Source of the DNA: a virus
Reading direction: 5' to 3' (one strand)
Length of the DNA: 64,000 nt
Virus record (IMG/VR): IMGVR_UViG_3300020174_000004
Span: 1-64,000 of that record
Position numbers and translations under genes: made by a program. Under the pieces are notes generated by a model. It saw only the letters and a program-made list of their open reading frames with translations, had not been told where the DNA came from and ran no database searches. The number at the start of each line of letters is the position of its first letter. Position 1 is the stretch's first letter. This document shows positions 52,895-61,865 of this stretch, in pieces.

Positions 52895-55231
52895 ATGGCA
52901 ATTAAAATTCAAGGCACAGTAGTATTAGACTATGATGGCGCCAGTTACTCAAGTACAAATATTGCCGTTGGTGCTGATGCTCTTTCTTCATTAACAACAG
53001 GCATTAATAATGTTGGTGTTGGATTTCAGTCATTAGTATCCAACACAACAGGTAATTATAATGTTGGTGTTGGATATCAATCATTATATCTCAACACAAT
53101 AGGTTATAGTAATGTTGGTGTTGGATATGCTGCATTATTTTCCAACACAATAGGTACTAGTAATACTGCTCTTGGAACTACTGCATTATACTCCAACACA
53201 ACAGGTACTAATAATGTTGGTGTTGGATATGCTGCATTATTTTCCAACACAATAGGTACTTCCAATACTGGTGTTGGGATGCAATCATTATACTCCAACA
53301 CAACAGGTATTAATAATGTTGGTGTTGGAATCTATGCTCTATACAATAACACAACAGGTACTAATAATACTGGTGTTGGTTATCAAGCATTATACTCCAA
53401 CACAATAGGTAATTATAATACTGGTCTTGGGCATCAGTCATTATACGCCAACACAACCGGTAATTATAATGTTGGTCTTGGGCTTCAGTCATTACGAAAC
53501 AACACAACAGGTTCTAATAATGTTGGTGTTGGTGTGAATGCATTATACAACAACACAACAGGTTATAATAATACTGTTGTTGGATATGCTGCATTATACT
53601 CCAACACAATAGGTAATAATAATACTGCTCTTGGCCATCGAGCATTATATCTCAACACAACAGGTACTAGTAATGTTGGTCTTGGTGTGAATGCATTATA
53701 CAACAACACAACAGGTTATAATAATACTGTTGTTGGTTATACTGCATTACAAAACAACACAACAGGTATTAATAATACTGGTATTGGATATGGATCATTA
53801 CAAACCAACACAATAGGTAATTATAATGTTGGTCTTGGATATCAATCATTATATTCCAACACAATAGGTACTAATAATACTGCTCTCGGTCCATTTTCAT
53901 TATACAACAACACAACAGGTGTTAATAATACTGCTGTTGGATATATTGCATTACGAAACAACACAACAGGTACTAATAATACTGGTGTTGGTATGAATGC
54001 ATTATACAGCAACACAACAGGTATTTATAATACTGGTGTTGGAACGTTCTCATTATATTTTAACACAATAGGTACTAATAATACTGCTCTCGGTCCATTT
54101 TCATTATACTCCAACACAACAGGTACTAATAATACTGCCGTTGGATATGCTGCATTATATTACAATACAATAGGTACTAATAATACTGGTGTTGGTTATC
54201 AAGCATTATTATCCAACACAACAGGTACTAGTAATGTTGGTCTTGGGCGTCAGTCATTATACTCCAACACAACCGGTGCTAATAATACTGGTATTGGCTA
54301 TCAAGCATTATATCTCAACACAACAGGTGTTAGTAATGTTGGTGTTGGATATCAATCATTATATGCCAACACAATAGGTACTAATAATACTGCTCTTGGC
54401 TATCGTGCATTATTTTTCAACACAACAGGCATTGGTAATGTTGGTGTTGGATATCAATCATTATACAACAACACAACAGGTACTAATAATGTTGGTGTTG
54501 GTTATTTTGCATTATACTCCAACACAACAGGTAACCATAACACAGGTGTTGGTTATCAAGCACTTTATGACCAAACTACTGGAGTTTATAACACAGCACT
54601 TGGCTACAATACTGGTCGTGGGATTACGACTGGTTCTTATAACACGATCATTGGCGCACAAGTAACAGGTTTATCCGCTACACTGAACAACACTGTTATC
54701 ATTGCTGATGGTGCTGGTAATCAAAGAATATATGTTGATAGTAGCGGCAACGTCGGAATTGGGACGGCGGCTCCTACGGAAAAACTTGATGTTGTTGGTA
54801 ATGTAACGATCAGCGGATCAATCACCAAAGGCAGCGGATCGTTCAAGATTGACCATCCTCTAAAACCCGACACGCACCACCTCGTCCATTCATTTGTCGA
54901 GGCTCCAACGGCTGACAACATCTATCGCGGTCGCGTTGATCTGGTTGATGGTGTAGCAACGGTTGACATCGATGAGGCTGCACGGCTGTCTGGCGGAACA
55001 TTTGTCGCGCTCAACACAAACACTGATTGCTGGGTCAACAACAAAACTGGCTGGGCTGCTGTTCGTGCGTCAGTCAGCGGATCGATATTGAGCATTGAGG
55101 CTCAGGACAACTCATGCACTGACACTGTGTCGTGGCTGGTGATTGGCGAGCGTCACGATCAAACAATAATCGATGCTACTTGGACAGACGAAGCTGGTCG
55201 CGTAATCACTGAACCTCAGAAGGATCATTAA
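52895..55231 (+). CDS. Tail fibre made of 17-residue repeats
   Basis: A 778-residue fibre. After a 30-residue start, about 33 tandem units of 17 residues follow, consensus NTTGxNNxGVGYxALYx, ending near residue 590. The repeats should fold into a trimeric beta-prism or beta-helix shaft. Then come a VGIGTAAPTEKLDVVGNVTISGS collar and a C-terminal domain (FKIDHPLKPDTHHLVHSFVEAP to the end) that should be the receptor-binding or capping tip. The last 600 bases are clearly richer in G and C than the rest of the window. Confidence 0.85.
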   Translation: MAIKIQGTVVLDYDGASYSSTNIAVGADALSSLTTGINNVGVGFQSLVSNTTGNYNVGVGYQSLYLNTIGYSNVGVGYAALFSNTIGTSNTALGTTALYSNTTGTNNVGVGYAALFSNTIGTSNTGVGMQSLYSNTTGINNVGVGIYALYNNTTGTNNTGVGYQALYSNTIGNYNTGLGHQSLYANTTGNYNVGLGLQSLRNNTTGSNNVGVGVNALYNNTTGYNNTVVGYAALYSNTIGNNNTALGHRALYLNTTGTSNVGLGVNALYNNTTGYNNTVVGYTALQNNTTGINNTGIGYGSLQTNTIGNYNVGLGYQSLYSNTIGTNNTALGPFSLYNNTTGVNNTAVGYIALRNNTTGTNNTGVGMNALYSNTTGIYNTGVGTFSLYFNTIGTNNTALGPFSLYSNTTGTNNTAVGYAALYYNTIGTNNTGVGYQALLSNTTGTSNVGLGRQSLYSNTTGANNTGIGYQALYLNTTGVSNVGVGYQSLYANTIGTNNTALGYRALFFNTTGIGNVGVGYQSLYNNTTGTNNVGVGYFALYSNTTGNHNTGVGYQALYDQTTGVYNTALGYNTGRGITTGSYNTIIGAQVTGLSATLNNTVIIADGAGNQRIYVDSSGNVGIGTAAPTEKLDVVGNVTISGSITKGSGSFKIDHPLKPDTHHLVHSFVEAPTADNIYRGRVDLVDGVATVDIDEAARLSGGTFVALNTNTDCWVNNKTGWAAVRASVSGSILSIEAQDNSCTDTVSWLVIGERHDQTIIDATWTDEAGRVITEPQKDH
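52990..54665 (+). repeat. Tandem 51-base coding repeats (about 33 copies)
   Basis: Units of exactly 51 bases with a core like AATAATACTGGTGTTGG, TATCAAGCATTATA and CCAACACAACAGGTACT. Neighbouring units alternate between ACAACAGGT and ACAATAGGT, giving NTTG or NTIG. The copies are diverged, but several pairs are nearly identical, so length change by recombination is likely. Confidence 0.9.
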
Positions 55232-55232
55232 A

Positions 55233-55289
55233 ATGATTACAAACATTTGGGTCATCAAGCAGATGGACTGCTACCCCATATATAAATAA
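55233..55289 (+). pseudogene. Stub of a fibre-associated gene
   Basis: Directly after the fibre stop an ATG opens an 18-codon frame (MITNIWVIKQMDCYPIYK) whose first 14 residues look like the conserved N-terminus of small proteins encoded after fibre tips in other phages (recollection, unverified). It is cut short exactly where the TATAAATA box (55281-55288) begins. It probably came in with the GC-rich fibre tip by recombination. Confidence 0.45.
55281..55288 (+). promoter_or_regulatory. T4-type late promoter box TATAAATA
   Basis: Exact match, 32 bases before the ATG at 55320. It restarts late transcription for the small gene and the 1164-residue fibre after the presumed recombination junction. 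Confidence 0.72.
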
Positions 55290-55319
55290 ACATGTCTACC
55301 CTTAACAATGGAGTTTAAA

Positions 55320-55517
55320 ATGGAAAAGATACTAAAGTTTGAGTTTACGGTTGAACAGACAAATATCGTACTAGCTGCTCTTGGTCGTATGCCATATGAA
55401 GCAGTAGCACCAATGATTGATGAAGTTCAGAAGCAGGCACAGGCTCAGGTTGGTAATCAGCCACGTGATATGCCAGTTCCTCCCTCTGAAGCAGAAAAGG
55501 CAGAACTGGTTAATTAA
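55320..55517 (+). CDS. Small conserved protein ahead of the long fibre
   Basis: A 65-residue protein: KILKFEFTVEQTNIVLAALGRMPYEAVAPMIDEVQKQAQAQ, then a Pro-rich tail. ATG 55320 is chosen because TGGAG lies just upstream (the ATG at 55308 overlaps that site). The pattern EQTN-ILAALG-MPYE-V is one I recall from many phages, of unknown function. Confidence 0.75.
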   Translation: MEKILKFEFTVEQTNIVLAALGRMPYEAVAPMIDEVQKQAQAQVGNQPRDMPVPPSEAEKAELVN

Positions 55518-55548
55518 AACCAATTAAACATCAGGGGAAAGGGAACCG

Positions 55549-58500
55549 ATGGCAGATAAAGATTTTGTAGTCAAAAATGGCCTAGTAGTTAATACCGATT
55601 TAATTGTAGCAAATACAGATTCAAATCGTGTTGGTATTAATACCTCTTCCCCTGATTCTACTTTAACGGTTTCTGGTACAGCAAATGTATCTGGAAATGT
55701 TGTATTTAGTGATAAAGTTTCAGTCGGAAATACAATTTCTGTTGGTAGCAATGCAACAATAAGCGGCCATATAAATGTTGCTTCTACGGCCAATGTTGGC
55801 GGTGCTACTACTCTACGTGGATCATTAACAGTTAATGGTGCTACTATTGTAGCTAATACTTTATCTGCTGGTAATACTTCTTTAGCCAATACTAATATCA
55901 CTGGTTATATTAATACTACTTCTACAGCAAATATAGGTGGAGCTACTACTTTACGTGGATCATTAACAGTTAATGGTGCTACTATTGTAGCTAATACTAT
56001 TTCTACAGGCAATAACACAATAACTGGATTTATTAATGTATCTTCTACAGCTAATGTAGGTGGTGCTACTACTTTAAGAAGTACATTAGATGTAACTGGT
56101 GCTACTACTTTAAATAATACTTTATCTGCTGGTAATACTTCTTTAGCTAATACTAATATCACCGGCTATATTAATACAACCTCAACTGCCAACGTTGGAG
56201 GAGCTACTACTTTAAGAAGTACATTAGATGTAACTGGTGCTACTACTTTAAATAATACTTTATCTGCTGGTAATACTTCTTTAGCTAATACTAATATTAC
56301 AGGATTTATCAATGCATCATCAACTGCCAACATTGGTGGGGCTACTACTTTAAGAAGTACATTAGATGTAACTGGTGCTACTACTTTAAATAATACACTG
56401 GCCGTAGGAAATACTAGTGTAACCGGGTTTATAACAGCAACAACAAATTCTACTTTTTCCGGCGATACAACAACAGTAAAAGGAATCAGATTTTCTACTG
56501 ATTCATCTTATACAGTAGGCAATACATCTCATAGACCATTAAAAATTTGGTCTGATGACATTGAAACTGAAAATATAACAATAACAGGATTTATTACAGG
56601 AACAATTGCGCCTGCTAGTAGTATTATTCCAACAACAAATTTGTCAGCAGATCTTGGTAGTTCAGAAAAATGGTTTGATGAATTATTTGTTGGTTCTATC
56701 ACAACAAACACATTTACTGTTTCTGATGGTGGTGATGGTGTTTCAATAACATCAAACACTCAGTCATTTAAATCTAATTCTTCAATTACTGCAATTAGTA
56801 TTAGAGCAAATACTACCAGTTCAAATACAACTCTTTCCGGTAATTTAGTTACTATTACTTCTAATACAAATGTTTCTGTTGCTAATCTTACAGTAACAAA
56901 TGGAACATTTATATCAACAAATGGTTCAGTAACTACTACAGTCAATAATTCTACTATTCAAATCGGTGGTGGTGCAACTGTAAATTCAACAATTTTTACT
57001 GGGGCATCAAATAATTCTACATATCTCAATGGCCAGTTAGCTTCTTATTACACAAATGCAACTAATTTATCTACTGGAACTGTTGCATCTGCTAGAATTG
57101 CTGGTTCATATACAGGTATAACAGGTGTTGGCACTATATCAACTGGTACTTGGCAAGGAAGCCAAATATCTACAACATATACACAAGCTAAAATCACGTC
57201 AATATCTGGTGGTAATGGTTTAACAGGAACAGTTACAACATCAGGATCCATTTCTGTATTAGCTAATACTGGTATTGTAGCTAATGGCACTGGCACTTAT
57301 GTAAATACTGCTTATATTGCAACCATAAATGCCAATAATGCAACATATTTTAATGGACAAGCTGCTTCTTATTATACAGGATATTCAGATACAAAAGCAG
57401 AAGCCGCTTATTCTAATGCTGTATCCTATGCTGGAACAATAGCAGGTACTGCTTATTCTAATGCAATTAGCTATGCTGGAACAATAGCAGGTACTGCTTA
57501 TTCTAATGCTGTATCCTATGCTGGAACAATAGCAGGTACTGCTTATTCTAATGCTACTACATTTTCCGCAAATGCATCAAATCTTGGAAATGGTACAGTA
57601 CCTAGTGGAAGAATCAATGGTTCATACACAGGCATAACTGGTGTTGGTACTATATCAACTGGCACTTGGCAAGGAAGCCAAATTTCTACAACATATACAC
57701 AAGCTAAAGTTACATCAGTTTCTGGTGGCAATGGTTTAACAGGAACAGTTACAACATCAGGATCCATTTCTGTATTAGCTAATACTGGTATTGTAGCTAA
57801 TGGCACTGGATTATATGTTAATTCGAGTTATATTGGAACTCTAAGTTCTAACAATGCAACATATTTTAATGGGCAAGCTGCTTCTTATTATACAGGATAT
57901 TCAGATACAAAAGCAGCAACAGCTTACTCTAATGCTATTTCTTATGCTACTAATGCAAGCAACATATCTTCGGGCACTCTAAATGCTGCTAGACTACCGT
58001 ACACAATCAATCAAAATTTAGGAACATCAAACGCTCCAACATTTGATGGCTTATATTTAACTGGTGGCTTAAGTTTAACTGGAGATATCACAACTTATCG
58101 TTCTGATGCTGTCACAACAGGTGTTATATTTTTAGGAAATTCGGGATCAAACTATCTTTATTATAATGGTTCATATTACGACATGCCAGGAGCCGAATTA
58201 TACGTAAATGGATATCAAGTAGTTAAAAATACAGGAACATGGGGTATTAGTGTCACTGGCAATGCAGCAACAGCCACTAAATGGGCAACTGCTCGTACAC
58301 TCAGCCTAACAGGTGCAGTTACAGGTAGCGCAAGTGTTGATGGTTCTGGTAATATATCACTAGCAACAATTGCAACATCAGATCCGACATTAACATTGTC
58401 CGGTGATGCTAGTGGTTCAGCAACATTTACTAACTTAGGTAATGCTACACTATCAGTAACAGTAGCCGATGATAGTCATACTCATGATGGCAGATACTAT

Positions 58501-59043
58501 ACTGAAACAGAATCAAATACATTATATATGAAAAGAACGGCTAATGATACTGTTACAGCAAATACACTATGGCAAGATAGTAAGCAAATTCAATTAGGAA
58601 CCGGCGGGGATTTAAAAATTTATCATGATGGAACAAATGCCGTTTTAAATAATGATACTGGTAGTTTTTTATTTTATGAGGTAACAGGCGGAAGTTATAT
58701 ATGGCATGTTGCAGGCGCTAATAAGTTACAACTTGATTCTTCCGGAAATTTAACAGCAGCTGGAAATATAACTGCTTATTCTGATGTTAGATTAAAGAAA
58801 GAAATAAAAACAATTGATAATGCATTAAATAAAGTAACAAGCCTTCGTGGTGTAAACTTTATTAAAGATGAAGAATATCAAATGGGTGTAATTGCACAAG
58901 AAGTTGAAGAAATTATTCCGGAAGTTATATTAACAAATAATGAAGGAATTAAAAGTGTTGCATATGGAAATATGGTTGGTCTTTTAATTGAAGCTATTAA
59001 AGAATTAAAAATGGAAATAGAAGAATTAAAAGGTAAAAAATAA
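55549..59043 (+). CDS. Long tail fibre with S74 intramolecular chaperone
   Basis: An 1164-residue fibre. N-terminal DKDFVVKNGLVVNTDLIVANTDSNRVGINTSSPDSTLTVSG attachment/collar; a shaft of repeated modules (TANVGGATTLRSTLDVTGATTLNNTLSAGNTSLANTNITG, three to four times); two copies of a YTGITGVGTISTGTWQGSQISTTYTQAK module near 520 and 690; then a collar and the chaperone with dyad S1078/K1083 (SDVRLK) and MGVIAQEVEEIIPEV. Auto-cleavage would release the last 87 residues. Probably the long receptor-binding fibre. Confidence 0.88.
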   Translation: MADKDFVVKNGLVVNTDLIVANTDSNRVGINTSSPDSTLTVSGTANVSGNVVFSDKVSVGNTISVGSNATISGHINVASTANVGGATTLRGSLTVNGATIVANTLSAGNTSLANTNITGYINTTSTANIGGATTLRGSLTVNGATIVANTISTGNNTITGFINVSSTANVGGATTLRSTLDVTGATTLNNTLSAGNTSLANTNITGYINTTSTANVGGATTLRSTLDVTGATTLNNTLSAGNTSLANTNITGFINASSTANIGGATTLRSTLDVTGATTLNNTLAVGNTSVTGFITATTNSTFSGDTTTVKGIRFSTDSSYTVGNTSHRPLKIWSDDIETENITITGFITGTIAPASSIIPTTNLSADLGSSEKWFDELFVGSITTNTFTVSDGGDGVSITSNTQSFKSNSSITAISIRANTTSSNTTLSGNLVTITSNTNVSVANLTVTNGTFISTNGSVTTTVNNSTIQIGGGATVNSTIFTGASNNSTYLNGQLASYYTNATNLSTGTVASARIAGSYTGITGVGTISTGTWQGSQISTTYTQAKITSISGGNGLTGTVTTSGSISVLANTGIVANGTGTYVNTAYIATINANNATYFNGQAASYYTGYSDTKAEAAYSNAVSYAGTIAGTAYSNAISYAGTIAGTAYSNAVSYAGTIAGTAYSNATTFSANASNLGNGTVPSGRINGSYTGITGVGTISTGTWQGSQISTTYTQAKVTSVSGGNGLTGTVTTSGSISVLANTGIVANGTGLYVNSSYIGTLSSNNATYFNGQAASYYTGYSDTKAATAYSNAISYATNASNISSGTLNAARLPYTINQNLGTSNAPTFDGLYLTGGLSLTGDITTYRSDAVTTGVIFLGNSGSNYLYYNGSYYDMPGAELYVNGYQVVKNTGTWGISVTGNAATATKWATARTLSLTGAVTGSASVDGSGNISLATIATSDPTLTLSGDASGSATFTNLGNATLSVTVADDSHTHDGRYYTETESNTLYMKRTANDTVTANTLWQDSKQIQLGTGGDLKIYHDGTNAVLNNDTGSFLFYEVTGGSYIWHVAGANKLQLDSSGNLTAAGNITAYSDVRLKKEIKTIDNALNKVTSLRGVNFIKDEEYQMGVIAQEVEEIIPEVILTNNEGIKSVAYGNMVGLLIEAIKELKMEIEELKGKK
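55790..56400 (+). repeat. Near-identical fibre shaft modules
   Basis: A cassette of about 117-120 bases (GGTGCTACTACTTTAAGAAG ... TTTAGCTAATACTAATAT) occurs four to five times, the last three almost identical. A second duplication pairs about 57090-57290 with about 57620-57820. Recent unequal recombination is likely. Confidence 0.8.
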
Positions 59044-59834
59044 TGGCAAATGAAGACGTAAATTCATCTGTTAATTATTGGAATGCAAATTATTCTGGTT
59101 ATGGCACTATGAGCAAGAATTTTTTGTCTATGCGTACAATTCTTAATAATAACTCTGCTTATTCTGCTTATGATCTACAAGGAATGTATAATGCAATATA
59201 TGCCTTTACACCACCAGTTGTTAAATGTTTTTCAAGAACATCAGCAGTTCTCATGTCTGATCTTTCATGGAAATGGATACACGAATTAGAAACTGGCGAT
59301 ATGATTTTTACATCAGATGGTCCTTCTGCTTTATCTCACTTACATATAACTAAACTTGGATTTAGAAGAATGTATGAGATGTATGATGGAAGTCTTTCAT
59401 TTTCTTCTGATCATTGCTTATGGGTTAGAAGAAATGAAGGTGATTATTTTTGGGTGATGGATAAAAATGATTTACAAACTTCTTGCTCCATTGCCAATAG
59501 TCCAGTTATTAACAATATTGATAATGCCTTTATTGGTTCTGTTGATAGAGAAGAACAATTTGCACATGTAACTGGATGGAAAACTAATAAACCGGTTCTT
59601 ACTGGAATAACTGCTCCCGATTATACTTTATACTCACCTGTTGTAGAAAATAAAGGTTTAATAGTTGTGAATGGTTATCTTGTAGATTCCGATTCAAACG
59701 AATCAACTAATAATTATAATTTTAATTGGGATGATATTATAAACAATGATATATCCAATTCAATGGATAGTTTACCAGAATTATTATCACAATATATCAA
59801 ATATAGGACAGAAAATCCAAACGAAATTCCATGA
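59043..59834 (+). CDS. Hint (intein/hedgehog-type) domain protein
   Basis: A 263-residue protein. After a 60-residue leader, C62 begins a Hint-like domain: KCFSRTSAVLMSDLSWKWIHELETGD, the block-B histidine H124 (SSDHCLWVRR), and a C-terminal strand GLIVVNGYLVDS near 205-216. There is no clear His-Asn plus nucleophile at the end and 47 residues follow, so it is not a full intein but resembles stand-alone Hint proteins. It starts in overlap with the long fibre stop, which suggests a fibre-linked role such as self-cleavage or cross-linking. Confidence 0.75.
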   Translation: MANEDVNSSVNYWNANYSGYGTMSKNFLSMRTILNNNSAYSAYDLQGMYNAIYAFTPPVVKCFSRTSAVLMSDLSWKWIHELETGDMIFTSDGPSALSHLHITKLGFRRMYEMYDGSLSFSSDHCLWVRRNEGDYFWVMDKNDLQTSCSIANSPVINNIDNAFIGSVDREEQFAHVTGWKTNKPVLTGITAPDYTLYSPVVENKGLIVVNGYLVDSDSNESTNNYNFNWDDIINNDISNSMDSLPELLSQYIKYRTENPNEIP

Positions 59835-59842
59835 GGTGTTTT

Positions 59843-60676
59843 ATGATTAAATTTATTATGATTTTTACTATGTTATTTTCATCTATTGCAATTGCAAGTG
59901 ATAAAGAAAAAGTGAATGTTTATAACAAGTATAGAATGGGTGGACCTCCTGGTGTTACTCTAAAAATTCTATTAGATACTATGAATCATTATGATAGTAA
60001 ACATACTTATGTTTATTCTCAGATTACTGGTGCTAAAGGTGAAGCAGCAATTTCTAGAGGATTTATTGCAAAAGAAAAATCTCTAATATATGGTGCAAGT
60101 TCAGATTTTACATTTAATAGAATTACAAAAACAAAAACAAAGTATGACAAAAGTAAAGATTTTACTATAATATATGGTACTTCTGGTGTATATTGGAGTT
60201 TAATGATTGATAAGAAATCAAATATTAAAACAGTAAAAGATTTAATTAATAATATTAAAACTGGTGATAGTAAATTTTATGCAGATTATACAAGTAGTGC
60301 TGCAAGTAAATTTTTAACTGAAAGATTTTTAAAAAATAATAATATTTTTGGTTTAATGAAACCTGTTTTATACACTAAAATGTCTGATATTAATAGATCG
60401 ATTGCAAGTGGAGAAACTAATTTTATTTTTCTGCCAGCAGCATCAGTCAAAGTTGGAAAATCTTTATTAAAAACTGATATGATGAGTATATCAATATTTT
60501 TTAGTAGTAAAAGACATGAAAAATTTGCTATGTCTATTATTCCTATTTTAGAAAAAGTATGTAGTGATTCGATATATAAAGCAGTATTAAAAAGATTTGG
60601 TCGTGAAGATAGATGTTATGACACAAAATATGTGAATGAGTATATTAATAATGAATGGAAATCTATACAACCCTAA
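59843..60676 (+). CDS. Exported TctC/Bug-like substrate-binding protein
   Basis: A 277-residue protein; ATG 59843 is preferred for its GAGG site at 59833-59836 (an ATG at 59831 overlaps the previous stop and is also possible). Signal peptide 1-19 (IMIFTMLFSSIAIAS). Mature part shows a GGPPGVTLKILLDTM loop, TGAKGEAAI, ASSDFTFN and a second domain after YGTSGVYWSLMID, the outline of tricarboxylate-transporter binding proteins, but diverged. A phage periplasmic binding protein is unusual; it might block or feed host uptake. Fold assignment is tentative. Confidence 0.55.
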   Translation: MIKFIMIFTMLFSSIAIASDKEKVNVYNKYRMGGPPGVTLKILLDTMNHYDSKHTYVYSQITGAKGEAAISRGFIAKEKSLIYGASSDFTFNRITKTKTKYDKSKDFTIIYGTSGVYWSLMIDKKSNIKTVKDLINNIKTGDSKFYADYTSSAASKFLTERFLKNNNIFGLMKPVLYTKMSDINRSIASGETNFIFLPAASVKVGKSLLKTDMMSISIFFSSKRHEKFAMSIIPILEKVCSDSIYKAVLKRFGREDRCYDTKYVNEYINNEWKSIQP

Positions 60677-61865
60677 GTTTGGTTATTATCAGTATAATAA
60701 TCAAATATTTTCTACTAAAGAAGATATGTTTGATTATATTTTAGAAAACTGTAATGATGAACAAATAAAAAATATTCCAAATACATTATATAATTTTCAT
60801 AATGAAGTCTTTCAATCTATAGATTGGAGGATAAATCCTACATTTTCAATAAACGAATTATATAAGATAAGAGCGCAACAATTAAGAGATGAATATGATT
60901 ATCTCATATTACTTTTTTCTGGCGGTGCTGATTCCACTCAAGTTTTAAATACATTTCTAGAAAATGATATATTCATTGATGAGATACAAAATTATAATTA
61001 TGATAAGGCACTAAAGAGTGTTGATAGAGATATTTTTAATAAATTTCCAAGTATTAAGATATTATTAGAATATGAATATGCTGCTAAACCAATTTTAAAA
61101 AAAGTTAAGCAAAAAAGTCCTAATACAAAAATAACATTTGTAGATACATCAGATTATGCGTATGATCAAATTGTTAATAAGAAATTTGATTTTCTTGGAA
61201 ACAAATATCATAATAGCCATACATTGCTATCAAAAGCATATAGATCATTTACACCTTATACTGCAATATACAATCAACAGAATAATAATAAAAATAAAGT
61301 TGCTTTAATAAGAGGAAATGAAAAACCAAATCTAAGAATGGACAGAGAATGGAATCTTTATTTTACATTTCAAGATTTTTTATATCCAAATGTAAAATTA
61401 TCAAGAATGGGGTACACTGATCCAAATATAGAAATTGAAGATTTTTATTGGTCTAAAGATATGCCTCTAATACCAGTAAAACAGTCTCATTTAATATTAG
61501 ATAAGATGAAAAATGATAATGAATATTTGAAAACTGTATTATCTTTTTTTGTTGGTGGGAAGAGTCCAATTCAACAAAATTTTGATATGCATAATAAAAC
61601 TGTATTTTTTAAAAGAAATTATATTGATCCTGTAATATATCCAAATTGGCAAAAGACATTTTCCGCAGAAAAAATTGGCAATGTAAATCCAGAATTTGAA
61701 ATTTTTAAAAATTTAAATTATATAGTGTATGGATATGATCAAATGAAATCTCACGGAGAATATATTCGTGAAAAATATAAAAGATTACCAATTAAATTTA
61801 TTGGCGGTTTGTTAGAGACACAGAACTATCTAATAGGTAATTTAAAAAGTCTTATCTTCAAGTAG
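60636..61865 (+). CDS. PP-loop ATPase (asparagine-synthase/QueC-like)
   Basis: A 409-residue protein overlapping the binding-protein gene by 41 bases (an ATG at 60651 is an alternative start). The PP-loop YDYLILLFSGGADSTQV has S95-G-G-A-D-S100, the signature of N-type ATP pyrophosphatases that adenylate a substrate. No glutaminase domain is present. The rest (about 110-400) matches nothing I know. Neighbours give no pathway; amide or nucleoside modification are possible. Confidence 0.7.
   Translation: MSILIMNGNLYNPKFGYYQYNNQIFSTKEDMFDYILENCNDEQIKNIPNTLYNFHNEVFQSIDWRINPTFSINELYKIRAQQLRDEYDYLILLFSGGADSTQVLNTFLENDIFIDEIQNYNYDKALKSVDRDIFNKFPSIKILLEYEYAAKPILKKVKQKSPNTKITFVDTSDYAYDQIVNKKFDFLGNKYHNSHTLLSKAYRSFTPYTAIYNQQNNNKNKVALIRGNEKPNLRMDREWNLYFTFQDFLYPNVKLSRMGYTDPNIEIEDFYWSKDMPLIPVKQSHLILDKMKNDNEYLKTVLSFFVGGKSPIQQNFDMHNKTVFFKRNYIDPVIYPNWQKTFSAEKIGNVNPEFEIFKNLNYIVYGYDQMKSHGEYIREKYKRLPIKFIGGLLETQNYLIGNLKSLIFK

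Noticed and set aside
52990-54665. Regular 51-base repeats that at first sight resemble a CRISPR array or satellite
   Set aside because: The period is a multiple of three, the frame is open throughout and the units encode a conserved 17-residue motif; there are no unique spacers.
55524-57806. Several minus-strand open frames across the long fibre gene
   Set aside because: They arise from the repeated GCT/ACT-rich codons of the fibre and repeat with its modules; no start signals or family patterns.
59043-59834. A complete splicing intein
   Set aside because: The C-terminal His-Asn and following nucleophile are not visible and no split host gene flanks it; it is better described as a Hint-domain protein.
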